DNA of 64,000 nucleotides from the NCBI GenBank assembly GCA_947561715.1, contig OX387202.1, positions 20,721,001 to 20,785,000 on the forward strand. Direction: 5' to 3'. Both the position numbers and the translations under genes were made by a program. The notes beneath the pieces were generated by a model, which did not search any database, was not told the origin of the DNA, and saw nothing but the letters and a program-made list of their open reading frames with translations. How positions within the stretch are numbered: the first letter of the stretch is position 1; each line of letters opens with the position of its first letter. Shown one piece after another: positions 34,001-44,051 of the stretch. This stretch comes from Ascidia mentula. Its lineage: Eukaryota; Chordata; Ascidiacea; Phlebobranchia; Ascidiidae.

Positions 34001-34221
34001 CCTTGGTCTCCCTTTTCACCTCGGTGACCTCGAGGTCCACGTGGTCCCATCTTTCCTGGTCTTCCTGTCTCTCCTCTGGCACCTTTCAAGCCGGAATGTT
34101 CTATCTCTGATCCTTGTTGTTGTCCGTCACAAATGGAAACAACTCTGCATACTTGTTGTTGTTGGTGAGTTATAACAAGATGGCCGACCAACAAAACTCC
34201 AAACAAAATAAATTTAAACAT
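24899..34221 (-). CDS. Ficolin-like lectin with expanded stalk-exon array
   Basis: Gene model on the minus strand: exon 33960-34221 (signal peptide, collagen), stalk exons 33728-33781 and up to 32 more in 29644-33200, then fibrinogen-domain exons 29176-29288, 28810-28906, 27183-27282, 25351-25488 and 24899-25082 (stop TAA 24899-24901). All junctions use GT-AG and every phase matches; the stalk exons are phase 1-1 and 54 nt. Ficolins are secreted pattern-recognition lectins that bind acetylated sugars and, in vertebrates, activate complement by the lectin pathway. With one stalk exon the protein is 315 aa, a usual ficolin length; with all 33 it is about 891 aa. Introns contain a hAT-type MITE (26200-26407) and a Penelope-like element (27514-28738). 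The gene faces MYO10 copy B tail to tail. Which stalk exons are really spliced in cannot be told from DNA. Confidence 0.85.
25351..25488 (-). CDS. Ficolin-like gene: fibrinogen-domain exon with Ca-site motif
   Basis: 138 nt. Reads [20 protein letters not shown], then [19 protein letters not shown] and RNRDND. The RDND run matches the calcium-binding loop (DxDND) of the family, and GYSGNAGDS is a typical block. Confidence 0.92.
26200..26407. mobile_element. hAT-type MITE, 208 bp
   Basis: Starts CAGTGGTTCTTAAC and ends AAGAACCACTG, inverted termini typical of hAT elements. A perfect 8-bp target duplication GCCTAAGG flanks it (26192-26199 and 26408-26415). No coding capacity. It lies in an intron of the ficolin-like gene. 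Confidence 0.92.
27183..27282 (-). CDS. Ficolin-like gene: fibrinogen-domain exon
   Basis: 100 nt, acceptor TTTTATCAG, donor GTAAGA. Reads [20 protein letters not shown] then [12 protein letters not shown], the classic 'GLxxIHxLT...LRVDLxDF' block. Phases join on both sides (G|GT Gly; AG|T Ser). Confidence 0.92.
27567..27598 (-). ncRNA. Hammerhead-ribozyme-like core in Penelope-like element (left arm)
   Basis: Read on the minus strand: CTGATGA, a GTCT...AGAC stem, then GAAAC and GTCGTAAA. This is the conserved hammerhead core order (CUGANGA, stem II, GAAA). Penelope-like elements are known to carry hammerhead motifs. Activity cannot be judged without folding stems I and III. Confidence 0.7.
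28653..28684 (+). ncRNA. Hammerhead-like core in Penelope-like element (right arm, altered)
   Basis: Inverted partner of the left-arm core: CTGATGA, a stem, but GAAGC instead of GAAAC. The invariant adenine is replaced, so this copy is expected to be inactive. Confidence 0.6.
28810..28906 (-). CDS. Ficolin-like gene: fibrinogen-domain exon
   Basis: 97 nt, acceptor AAATACCAG, donor GTTTGT. Reads [20 protein letters not shown] then [13 protein letters not shown], the strongest signature of the fibrinogen-related domain. Ends with one base completing the Gly codon of the next exon. Confidence 0.93.
29176..29288 (-). CDS. Ficolin-like gene: first fibrinogen-domain exon
   Basis: 113 nt. Reads [20 protein letters not shown] then [17 protein letters not shown]: the first disulfide pair and the 'YC..DGGW' block of the family. 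It begins with two bases that complete a codon, so it needs a phase-1 exon before it, exactly what the stalk exons supply. The acceptor used (CTGCAG at 29289-29294) is the best of two candidates. Confidence 0.85.
29469..29588. mobile_element. Palindromic MITE-like element
   Basis: Begins CCTTTGCCCGTAA and ends TTACGGGCAAAGG. Arms of about 50 bp are reverse complements (CGACTCGCTTCTGCCCCTA versus TAGGGGTAGAAGCGAGTC). Only the right half recurs at about 33596-33666, beside the first stalk exon. Confidence 0.75.
29644..33200 (-). repeat. 113-bp tandem array of 32 stalk-exon cassettes
   Basis: Units keep an exact 113-bp spacing from 29697 to 33200 with no indel at the points checked. On the minus strand each holds a branch-point-like CTAAC, acceptor TTTATTCACAG, a 54-nt open frame and donor GTTAAGT, leaving a 59-bp intron. 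The frame (after two bases) reads [17 protein letters not shown] with small changes: N to K, S to Y, Q to E, L to F. Exon copy k (0-31, low to high) spans 29644+113k to 29697+113k. No copy contains a stop. Copies 24 and 29 have TTTAAG where the donor GT should be. The copy at 29644-29697 is the variant [17 protein letters not shown] with donor GTTGAGT, matching the detached exon at 33728. An 18-residue period equals five alpha-helical turns and suits a coiled-coil stalk. Confidence 0.85.
33402..33540. repeat. Inverted repeat beside the stalk array
   Basis: GGTCACTTGTGTCGTACCAC (33402-33421) and GTGGTACGACATGAGTGACC (about 33520-33539) are reverse complements with two mismatches, about 98 bp apart. 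It may be the ends of a small foldback element. A strong donor-like GCAAAGTAAGTATT lies just below it on the minus strand, but I could not assign an exon. Confidence 0.6.
33596..33795 (-). repeat. Duplicate of the 29521-29711 block (half-MITE plus stalk exon)
   Basis: From ATTGGTGAG through the stalk exon this block matches 29518-29711 with scattered changes and small gaps. The two copies flank the 113-bp array, so the array expanded between the halves of a duplicated exon-plus-intron unit. Confidence 0.75.
33728..33781 (-). CDS. Ficolin-like gene: first stalk (neck) exon
   Basis: 54 nt, acceptor TTTTATTCACAG, donor GTTGAGTTT. Reads [17 protein letters not shown]. The preceding collagen exon ends with G, this exon starts AG, giving Glu and a continuous helix [15 protein letters not shown]. 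This is the expected trimerising neck between collagen and lectin domains. Confidence 0.8.
33960..34221 (-). CDS. Ficolin-like gene: signal peptide and collagen exon
   Basis: 262 nt. I start at ATG 34219-34221 because [19 protein letters not shown] is a good signal peptide; a longer frame begins at 34272. After cysteines in [10 protein letters not shown] come eleven Gly-X-Y triplets ([19 protein letters not shown] onward), then [10 protein letters not shown] and a GTATAAC donor in phase 1. A short collagen stretch of this kind fits the ficolin/collectin stem. Confidence 0.9.
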
Positions 34222-35087
34222 TTTCAAACAAGCTAGACTTTGAAAATCTGTAAATAGTTGCTCAGTCATCACATGGAAATTAACAAAGTAAACGTCAACG
34301 TTTAATTTGCACCAAAATTACCTAATTAACAACTACACTGAAAATATGGAAGATTCACTGAGACCTGCTGGCGAAAATCAATACACATTTATGCTGCGTA
34401 GATGAAACAAATATGAAAATAATGCAAATGATAAATGTGGAGTTTAAATAAATGTTGCGCATAATCCAACCTTAAACTGTTGACCAATGTTACGTTACTT
34501 AATGTAAAACTTTCAGTGCGGCCAGCAATTATGCAAGGAAGTGCCCAGTGCGTGCGTTTGTTGATTGTTAATTGCGCATAACTGCATTATCCCGTCTACT
34601 GAGGTCTCAACAACATCAGTAAACGAACGCAATGAAAAGAATGCTGTTGTTATGTACATCGTTGCCAAATACACCACAAAACTTTGTTAGGACAAACTGA
34701 TTTGTCAATTGTTGCGACACAAAAGTCACTTCTGCTTGATTTCTTACGTCACGCGTTGTAAAAAGGCACCTGCCACAAGTCACGTAATGCCTTAGTGATC
34801 GCAATGCGTCGACCTAGACACGCGGCGATCACGCATTCATCACGTGGACCGCTTGGTCTCGACGAAAACTAACATCCAACCGCATTTAAAAAACGTACTT
34901 TTACGTCAATTAACATTGTGCGCTAAGGATTTTTTGATGCAGATATAAGTCAGCCGCACAGAAAGTGTTGAGAATATTTGTTTATGATTAAAGTTGTTTT
35001 CTGATAACAAAGGAAACACATATCCTTGTAAACGAGTTTTGCAGTCCAGTTATCCATCGCAAATTACATCTGGCATCTCTACTTGGT
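34222..35087. other. Upstream region of the ficolin-like gene
   Basis: AT-rich with no supported gene. It must hold the ficolin-like promoter, but I see no TATA box or other element that I would defend. Confidence 0.5.
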
Positions 35088-35357
35088 TTAAACTTCACCT
35101 TCAACTCTATCAGTTATAACTTGTCCAGGTACGAGTGACATTAAACCACGGTCAGCTGCAATACAAGCTTGATCTGAACTGGATAACGTTGCGTTTCCAA
35201 CTGCACAGACCCGAGCAAACTCCAAGCAGTAATCACGACGCAACGGTAACTTGCTTAAAACTTCCTTCAATGTGCCGGAAACCTTTGAATTTCCGAGGAC
35301 CCAATCAGACCTGGCGTAACGAATGACGTCACTGCGTATCAGAATACATCTAGGCAA
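35088..35357 (-). CDS. Unrecognised open frame, partly duplicated
   Basis: An 89-codon frame reads WVLGNSKVSGTLKEVLSKLP, then LRRDYCLEFARVCAVGNATL and SSSDQACIAADRG. Its composition looks coding, and the changes in the second copy (39894-40103), for example A to V and C to R, are few. The duplicate is cut at 39894 where it meets a MYO10 exon. It could be a terminal exon of a host gene. I do not recognise the family. Confidence 0.35.
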   Translation of the reverse strand: MPRCILIRSDVIRYARSDWVLGNSKVSGTLKEVLSKLPLRRDYCLEFARVCAVGNATLSSSDQACIAADRGLMSLVPGQVITDRVEGEV

Positions 35358-35612
35358 TGGAAGTCGGTTTTAAATAACTTAAAGTGCGTGCGCTCGATTG
35401 CAAGAGTTTGTAAACTTTTACATTGATTCTGGCTTCGAGTTATGGCTACATTTAATTGGTTTGTTCGGGAACAAGACGTAGTTGATCTTAATGCAATTTA
35501 ATGAATATTTAAATTAGCTGATTTTCATTGCTTCGTTCCGTTTAACCCCCCCCCAAAAAAAAACCAAAAATAAAAATACAAAAATGCTTAGGGATCAAAA
35601 ACAAAATCTTTA

Positions 35613-36240
35613 AATCTCGTATAAATGAGTGCAAGCAATGAACCACACAGCATTTGCAGCCTGTATAAATGAGTGCAAGCTATGAACCACTCAGCATTTG
35701 CAGCCTGTGTAAATGAGTGCAAGCAATAAGCCACACAGCATTTGCAGCCTGTATAAATGAGTGCAAGCAATGAACCACACAGCATTTGCAGCCTGTATAA
35801 ATAAGTGCAAGCAATGAACCACACAGCATTTGCAGCCTGTATAAATGAGTGCAAGCAATGAACCACACAGCATTTGCAGCCTGTATAGATGAGTGCAAGC
35901 AATGAACCACACAGCATTTGCAGCCTGTATAAATGAGTGCAAGCAATGAACCACACAGCATTTGTAGCCTGTATAAATGAGTGCAAGCAATGAACCACAC
36001 AGCATTTGCAGCCTGTATAAATGAGTGCAATCAATGAACCACACAGCATTTGCAGCCTGTATAAATGAGTGCAAGCAATGAACCACACAGCATTTGCAGC
36101 CTGTATAAATGAGTGCAAGCAATGAACCACACAGCATTTGCAGCCTGTATAAATGAGTGCAAGCAATGAACCACACAGCATTTGCAGCCTGTACAGATGA
36201 GTGCAAGCAATGAACCACTCAGCATTTGCAGCTTGTATAA
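35613..36240 (+). repeat. 44-bp minisatellite, about 14 copies
   Basis: Unit CAGCCTGTATAAATGAGTGC + AAGCAATGAACCACACAGCATTTG, strictly 44 bp. It lies in the intron just before the FERM exon piece. The matching place in unit 2 (40361-40412) has little more than one copy, so the expansion postdates the duplication or contraction occurred there. All three minus-strand frames happen to be open, producing a spurious 228-codon frame. Confidence 0.92.
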
Positions 36241-36349
36241 ATATCTTGTGCTGACATTCGCAAATATTATCCAATCAACAAGTTGATGGTCGCTTACGAG
36301 ATCACAAACGAAAACGTCAACGCGAAATTCAAGAACGTTGACACCAAGA

Positions 36350-39300
36350 ACAAATGATAGCAATTCTGGGGAACCCTCGCTCGAGTGAAGGATCGAGAGA
36401 AGGAATGACATCAACGGTGACTCATTTAAATACGCCAAATTTTTCGCCTTTTGATTCGACATCAGAGCTGTGGGTTGACTACTGGTCTCACGTGGTACCC
36501 GACGATCGACTGGCAAAAGTATTTTTGACGAATCAATCTTCAGCTGTGTACGAGATGCTTTTCAATTTGGCTGCACAGGAATCGCCACCAAGAGATATCA
36601 ACGAGCTCACGTTAGAAGAAATCGTCCAACATATGAAGTTTCAGTTCGACCCCAAACGTTTCATAGTCCGTGAAACAAGTTTTGGACCGACATGAAGCGC
36701 AAGCCGGGTGAAACCATTCAAGAGCTCGCTGTTCGCATTCGACAAAGCGCAGCAACTTGCGACTTTGCATCCATCACAGATCGATTGGATGAAGCTTTGC
36801 GCACTCGTTTCATCTGTTCAATTGAAAACGAAGCGGTTTTGAAAGCTCTGTTCAGGACAAAGGATGACGAATTGAGTTTTGCTCGTGCAATTGACATTGC
36901 GGTCGAAACCGAAGATGCTGCCAAAATGGCTAAAGAAACTGTTTACTGGACGCAGCCATCGACTTCGTTGTTCAAGGTACGTGCTACAGCTAAACCGTGG
37001 GAGAAACGTAAAGTGGATTCGAGGTCGGTGCAATTACCTGAAGGGAGGAAATGTTATCGATGTGGCAAGACTTCGCGTCAGGATTCCGAATGTCGTTTCA
37101 AGAATGCAACCTGTCATTTTTGTCACCTAACTGGACACTTGGAATCCGTTTGCCGCAAAAAGATTCGACAGCGCACGTCCCATGGCATTAAAAGAATTGA
37201 GAAACTAAATTGTGTTTCCAATATTGCAGCAGCCACGCTCAAGTTGGAAGTTCCAATTTGTATTAACGATGGTTCGCAGTATCAGTCTGCAAGCAGGCAC
37301 AACTTGCCGGTGATGGGCACATTTACGTCTGCTACCAGTTGCGCAGATTCCGGAAAGGTAGCTTACCTTCATTTCAACGTCTGCGACATTCAACGTCTGA
37401 ATTTGGTGGGGCGGAACGAACTACAGAAAATGGTATTTCGTTAGACAAAGTTCTGTACGGCAAGTCAAACTTACAAGCTGGAGAGGTACTACAAGCCGTA
37501 ACCGCCCAAGAACCGCAAGATATATCACTATATGAAGAGTGTGTCAAGTTGTGCTCTGAATTTGCAGAACTGTTTAAGCCCAATCCAGGCTGTCTTCAAG
37601 ATTATGAACTGGAGGTACAACTCAAGGACGACACAAAACCAGTTTTCCGCAAACCGCGTTCAGTTCCGTTTGCTATGCAGAGTGATTTGTCCCAGGTTTT
37701 GGATTCCGGGATAAGCAAAGGAATTTGGACTCCAGTGAAGTTCAACGACTGGGGTACGCCAATAGTTCCGGTCCGCAAATCAATCACTTCTTCGCAAAAG
37801 CCTGCTTTAAGAATTTGTGGTGATTATTCAGTGACTTTCAATTCACAATTGGAGGTTCATCGTCACCCATTACCATTACCAGAAGATTTAATGAGAAATT
37901 TAGGTGGTGGTTTCACGAAGATCGATTTGGCGGATGCGTACAATCAAATCAAGTTGGGACCAAAAAGTCGGAAGAAGCTTGCTCTGAGCACACATCGCGG
38001 AGTTTTATTACAGAACGTATTGCCTTTTGGTATCAGTTCGGCGCCAGCTTATTTTCAAGAAATTATGGATGATATCACTAAAGACCTACCGGGTGTTGCA
38101 GTATATCTAGATGATATATTGGTCAGTGGTTCGTCTGCCAAGGACCACCTTCACAATCTCAAACGTTTATTGTAACGGCTCCAAGACAAAGGCTTACGTT
38201 GCAGGAAGGAAAAATGCAAATTTGCTCAACAGCAGGTTGAGTACCTTGGCCATGTTCTCTCCAACAAGGGCATCACGAAGGGTGCCAAAGTCGACGCTGT
38301 ACAACGTATGCCTGCTCCACACGATGTACCAACACTGCGGTCTTTCCTTGGATCTGTACAATTTTATGCAAAATTTTTGCCCGCAGAATTTTCAACTGTA
38401 GCAGAACCACTCTATCGTCTCACAAAGAAAGGCATTCCTTGGAAATGGAGTCAAAAAGAAGAACGTTCTTTCAATCAGCTGGAGGAATTGCTATCCAGAG
38501 ACCAGGTGTTGGTTCATTTTAATCCATTCATTCCTGTTGATATTGCTTGTGACGCATCAAGCGTTGGAATTGGTGCTACGTAGTTTTACCGTTTTCCCGA
38601 CGGCAGTGAGCGGCCAATTGCCAATGTATCGAAAACTTTGACACAAAGCCAGAGGAATTGCAGTCAAATTCAAAAAGAGGCTTTGTCAATCGTTTACGCT
38701 CTAAAGAAGTTCTTTCAATATTTGTTTGGAAGAAGATTCATCCTGATAACGAATCATAAACCACTGATGTCTTTATTTGGTCAACAAAAGCCTACACCAG
38801 CTTTGGCAGCCAACAGGTTGGCTCGATGGGCACTTTTCTTGAACCAATTTCAATACACCATCGAGTACAGAAAAACCAACGAACACAATAATGCTGATGT
38901 TTTAAGCCGACTTCCACAAGGCGATGATGTCACTTTCGACGGAGAGGAATGTGCCGATGACGTAACATCGTTTGTGCAATCGAAACAGTAGGAATGCAAG
39001 TGCAAATGGACTCCTCAGCACTTCGAAAAGAATCTTTTGACGAAGCAGGGTATGAAGCCGTAATACATCAGTTTGGACAATATTGCTGTCCAAAACGCAA
39101 TGTCACTTTTGAGAGGTACAAGTTTTTTTCTCGACATCAGCATCAAGGTGAGCCCATCGACCAATATATAATGGAATTAAATAACCTTTCTGCAAGTTGC
39201 AAGATTCGTTGATAAGAGATCAAATTGTGTGTGGACTTTGTGATATTCCATAAAAAAGAAAATCTCACTTTGACTAAAGCTGTACAAATTTCTGTCACAA

Positions 39301-39480
39301 ATCAAACGGTGGCAACGAAAAGTTTGCACATGCAACCACGTGTCGAGGCTGGGCATGTTGTTGTGCGCCGGAATGCCCGTCAATTGGAGCGGCGTTACCT
39401 CAATCAAGTCGAGAGGCAAGTTCCAGAGCCTCGTGTTCATACTGTGCTCTACGTCACGTGGCAAGGCAGTGTCCAGCTTG
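36350..39480 (+). mobile_element. Ty3/Gypsy fossil fragment 1
   Basis: Parts seen in order: gag with a CCHC-type knuckle (CYRCGKTSRQDSECR), reverse transcriptase (AVYLDDILVSG), RNase H and its connection region, then a piece of a second, different gag-like frame. No LTRs, integrase, primer-binding site or target duplication found. Degenerate, with several breaks. It sits between MYO10-derived sequences and has a paralogue at 40570-43760. Confidence 0.85.
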
Positions 39481-39493
39481 AGGGATTTAATAA

Positions 39494-39893
39494 CCCTCGC
39501 TGTGAGAGCCTGTATAGTTGGACGATTCCGTCTTACCATGTAAAACACGTAACACTTAAAATCATAAAACGAATGTAATAAAGTTTAATAATATGTATGT
39601 TGCCTACACAAAAAGCACTTGTTTAAACAGGATCAGTCTGGTATAATACAAGGGAAATATACGTTGATTCCTTTAAGCATGTGATTTTTTGCGTAATATT
39701 ACTGAACATTGACCGGCAGCTGTAGTTTTGATCCACACTTTTTATACTAGAAGTTACGCCACCTCTATTTCACTACAGACGCAGACAGGTTTGTTGGAGA
39801 TTGTGGTGTACGGGAGGAAACACACCCTCCGACTCAGCACGGAGGTAGAGGAAGACGCGAACATCTGGAGCAGTGAGATCCAGGCTATGATAG
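39494..39893 (+). pseudogene. MYO10 intron and partial PH exon (copy C, first piece)
   Basis: From CCCTCGCTGTGAG the sequence follows the intron downstream of the second PH exon (compare 2430 and 14500), then exon 39784-39893, which is cut after IQAMID by the duplication join. Confidence 0.88.
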
Positions 39894-40800
39894 ACGGTCA
39901 GCTGCAATACGAGCTTGATCTGAACTGGATAACGTTGCGTTTCCAACTACACAGACCCGAGCAAACTCCAAGCAGTAATCACGACGCAACGGTAACTTGC
40001 TTAAAACCTCCTTCAATGTGCCGGAAACCTTTGAATTTCCGAGGACCCAATCAGACCTGGCGTAACGAATGACGTCACTGCGTATCAAAATACATCTAGG
40101 CAATGGAAGTCGGTTTTAAATAACTTAAAGTGCGTGCGCTCGACTGCAAGAGTTTGTAAACTTCTACATTGATTCTGGCTTCGAGTTATGGCTACATTTA
40201 ATTGGTTTGTTCGGGAACAAGACGTAGTTGATCTTAATTCAATTTAATGAATATTTAAATTAGCTGATTTTCATTGCTTCGTTCCGTTTAACCCCCCCAA
40301 AAAAATCCAAAAATAAAAATATAAAAATGCTAATGGATCAAAAACAAAATCTTTAAATCTCGTATAAATGAGTGCAAGCAATGAACCACTCAGCATTTGC
40401 AGCCTGTATAAATATCTTGCGAATATAAAACATGGATTCTTTTTCCAGTGCTGACATTGGCAAATATTATCCAATCAACAAGTTGATGGCCGCTTACGAG
40501 ATCACAAACGAAAACGAAGACTTCTACTTCAAACGAACCGAGAACGTCAATGCGAAATTCAAGAACGTCGACACCAAGAACAAATGATAGCAATTCTGGG
40601 GAAGCCTCGCTCGAGTGAAGGATCGAGGGAAGGAATGGCATCAACGGTAACTCATTTAAATACGCCAAATTTTTCGCCTTTTGATTCGACATCAGAGCTG
40701 TGGGTTGACTACTGGTCTCACGTGGTACCCGACGATCGACTGGCAAAAGTATTTTTGACGAATCAATCTTCAGCTGTGTACGAGATGCTTTTCAATTTGG

Positions 40801-41108
40801 GTGCAAAATATTTGGAGTTAATAACTTTGAAGATTTACCTATTCAACATCTAGGTCCGTACAGCGGCCTGACATATCGTTAATGATGACGTCGCTGCTGT
40901 GCTCCCATGTTGTTGTCACGCGACATGCCTCTGGCTTGTTGCGCGTTGGTGCTGCTGCTGTTTCCCTTCTGCCTGCTCAGTCCTTTATTACCCTGACGCT
41001 TTTCTTGCATGCACTCATTGTAGTACTGATGATGAACGCAGTTAGTGTTCGAAACGTTTACTATTACTAATGTATAACAGCATTTTAGCTTTGGCTTTCA
41101 TCTTCAAA
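40801..41108 (+). mobile_element. 308-bp retroposed insertion with 13-bp target duplication
   Basis: Flanked by CTTTTCAATTTGG at 40788-40800 and 41109-41121; fragment 1 has a single copy at this site. A 13-bp duplication suggests target-primed insertion, as for LINEs, SINEs or Penelope-like elements. Near its end is a hammerhead-like core. No coding capacity; family unknown. Confidence 0.8.
41026..41055 (+). ncRNA. Hammerhead-like core in the 308-bp insertion
   Basis: CTGATGA, then GAAC...GTTC able to pair as stem II, then GAAAC. This matches the order of conserved hammerhead core bases. Stems I and III are not obvious, so the call is tentative. Confidence 0.45.
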
Positions 41109-44051
41109 CTTTTCAATTTGGCTGCACAGGAATCGCCACCAAGAGATATCAACGAGCTCACGTTAGAAGAAATCGTCCAACATATGAAGTTTCAGTTCGA
41201 CCCCAAACGTTTCATAGTCCGTGAAACAAGTTTTGGACCGACATGAAGCGCAAGCCGGGTGAAACCATTCAAGAGCTCGCTGTTCGCATTCGACAAAGCG
41301 CAGCAACTTGCGACTTTGCATCCATCACAGATCGATTGGATGAAGCTTTGCGCACTCGTTTCATCTGTTCAATTGAAAACGAAGCGGTTTTGAAAGCTCT
41401 GTTCAGGACAAAGGATGACGAATTGAGTTTTGCTCGTGCAATTGACATTGCGGTCGAAACCGAAGATGCTGCCAAAGTGGCTAAAGAAACTGTTAACGGG
41501 ACGCAGCCATCAACTTCGTTGTTCAAGGTACGTGCTACAGCTAAACCGTGGGAGAAACGTAAAGTGGATTCGAGGTCGGTGCAATTACCTGAAGAGAGAA
41601 AATGTTATCGATGTGGCAAGACTTCGCGTCAGGCTTCCGAATGTCGTTTCAAGAATGCAACCTGTCATTTTTGTCACCTAACAAGACACTTGGAATCCGT
41701 TTGCCGCAAAAAGATTCGACAGCGCACGTCCCATGGCCTTAAAAGAATTGAGAAACTGACTTGTGTTTCCAATATTGCAGCAGCCACGCTCAAGTTGGAA
41801 GTTCCAATTTCCATGAACGATCGTTCGCTGAACATAGAACTTGATAATGCTACAGGCGGAAATTTTCTGTCAAAAGAAACATGGAAGAAGATTGGTTCTC
41901 CAAAGCTGCTCAAAGCAACGTCCCAGTATCAGTCTGCAAGCAGGCACAACTTGCCGGTGATGGGCACATTTACGTCTGCTACCAGTTGTGCAGATTCCGG
42001 AAAGGTAGCTTACCTTCATTTCAACGTCTGCGACATTCAACGTCTGAATTTGGTGGAGCGGAACGGAATACAGAAAATGGTATTTCGTTAGACAAAGTTC
42101 TGTACGGCAAGTCAAGCTTACAAGCTGGAGAGGTACTACAAGCCGTAACCGCCCAAGAACCGCAAGATATATCAATATATGAAGAGTGTGTCAAGTTGTG
42201 CAGTGAATTTGTAGAACTGTTTAAGCCCAATCTAGGCTGTCTTAAAGATTATGAACTGGAGGTACAACTCAAGGACGACGCAAAACCAGTTTTCTGCAAA
42301 CCGCGTTCAGTTGCGTTCGCTATGCAGAGTGATTTGTCCCAGGTTTTGGATTCCGGGATAAGAAAAGGAAACGACTGGGGTACGCCAATAGTTCCGGTCC
42401 GGAAATCAATCACTTCTTCGCAAAAGCCTGCATTAAGAATTTCTGGTGATTATTCAGTGACTGTCAATTCACAATTGGAAGTTCATCGTCACCCATTGCC
42501 ATTACCAGAAGATTTAATGCGAAAGTTATGTGGTGGTTATGGCTTCACGAAGATCGATTTGGCGGATGCGTACAATCAAATCAAGTTGGGACCAAAAAGT
42601 CGGAAGAAGCTTGCTCTGAGCACGCATCGCGGAGTTTTATTGCAGGACGTATTGCCTTTTGGTATCAGTTCTGCGCCAGCTTATTTTCAAGAAAATATGG
42701 ATGAAATCACTAAAGACCTAACGGGTGTTGCAGTATATCTAGATGATATATTGGTCAGTGGTTGGTCTGCCAAGGACCATCTTCAGTGGTTGGTCTGCCA
42801 AGGACCACCTTCGCTGAAGGACTTGCTATCCAGAGACTGTTGGTTCATTTCAATCCATCCATTCCTGTTGGTATTGCCTGTGACGCATCAAGTGTTGGAA
42901 TTGGTGCTACGTTGTTTCACCGTTTTCCCGACGGCAGGGAGCGGCCAATTGCTAATGTATCGAAAACTTTGACACAAAGCCAGAGGAATTGCAGTCAAAT
43001 TCAAAAGGAGGCTTTGTCAATCGTTTACGCTTTAAAGAAGTTCTTTCAATATTTGTTTGGAAGAAGATTCATCCTGATAACCACTGATCTTTATTTGGTC
43101 AACAAAAGCCGACACCTGCTTTGGCAGCCAACAGGTTGGCTCGATGGGCACTTTTCTTGAACCAATTTCAGTACAGTACCGACTTCCACAAGGCGACGAT
43201 ACAACTTTCGACGGAGAGGAAAGTGCCGATGACGTAGACATCGTTTGTGCAATCGAAACAGTTGGAATGCAAGTGCAAATGGACACCTCAGCACTTCGAA
43301 AAGAATCTTTTGACGAAGCAGGGTATGAAGCCGTAATACATCAGTTTGGACAATATTGCTGTCCAAAACGCAATGTCACTTTTGAGAGGAACAATTTTTT
43401 TTCTCGACATCAGCATCAAGATGAGCCCATCGACCAATATATAATGGAATTAAATAACCTTTCTGCAAGTTGCAAGATTCGTTAATAAGAGATCAAATTG
43501 TGTGTGGACTTTGTGATATTCCATAAAAAAGAAAATCTCACTTTGACTAAAGCTGTACAAATTTGTGTCACAAATCAAACGGTGGCAACGAAAAGTTTGC
43601 ACATGCAACCACGTGTCGAGGCTGGGCATGTTGTTGTGCGCCGGAATGCCCGTCAATTGGAGCGGCGTTACCTCAATCAAGTCGAGAGGCAAGTTTCAGA
43701 GCCTCGTGTTCATACTGTGCTCTACGTCACGTGGCAAGGCAGTGTCCAGCTTGAGGGATTTAATAACCCTCGCTGTGAGAGCCTGTATAGTTGGACGATT
43801 CCGTCTTACCATGTAAAACACGTAACACTTAAAATCATAAAACGAATGTAATAAAGTTTAATAATATGTATGTTGCCTACACAAAAAGCACTTGTTTAAA
43901 CAGGATCAGTCTGGTATAATACAAGGGAAATATACGTTGATTCCTTTAAGCATGTGATTTTTTGTGTAATATTACTGAACATTGACCGGCAGCTGTAGTT
44001 TTGATCCACACTTTTTATACTAGAAGTTACGCCACCTCTATTTCACTACAG

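Larger units (their letters stand above)
35149..39893 (+). repeat. Tandem duplication unit 1 (about 4.75 kb)
   Basis: Runs from CGGTCAGCTGCAATAC to a MYO10 PH exon cut at GATAGA. Contents: the unknown frame, the 44-bp minisatellite, a FERM exon piece (about 36246-36310), a Ty3/Gypsy fossil fragment, then MYO10 intron and a partial PH exon at 39784-39893. Unit 2 follows directly. The FERM piece preceding the PH piece is the order expected at a head-to-tail junction of two tail copies. Confidence 0.85.
40570..43760 (+). mobile_element. Ty3/Gypsy fossil fragment 2
   Basis: Paralogue of the 36350-39480 fragment with the same parts (gag with knuckle, part of protease, RT, RNase H, second gag-like piece). 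It is broken in several places and interrupted by a 308-bp insertion at 40801-41108. No LTRs seen. Confidence 0.85.

Noticed and set aside
35588-36274. 228-codon minus-strand open frame with a repeating IYTGCKCC/VVHCLHSF pattern
   Set aside because: It is produced by a 44-bp minisatellite open in all three frames; there is no signal peptide, splice context or paralogue in the second unit, where only about one repeat exists.
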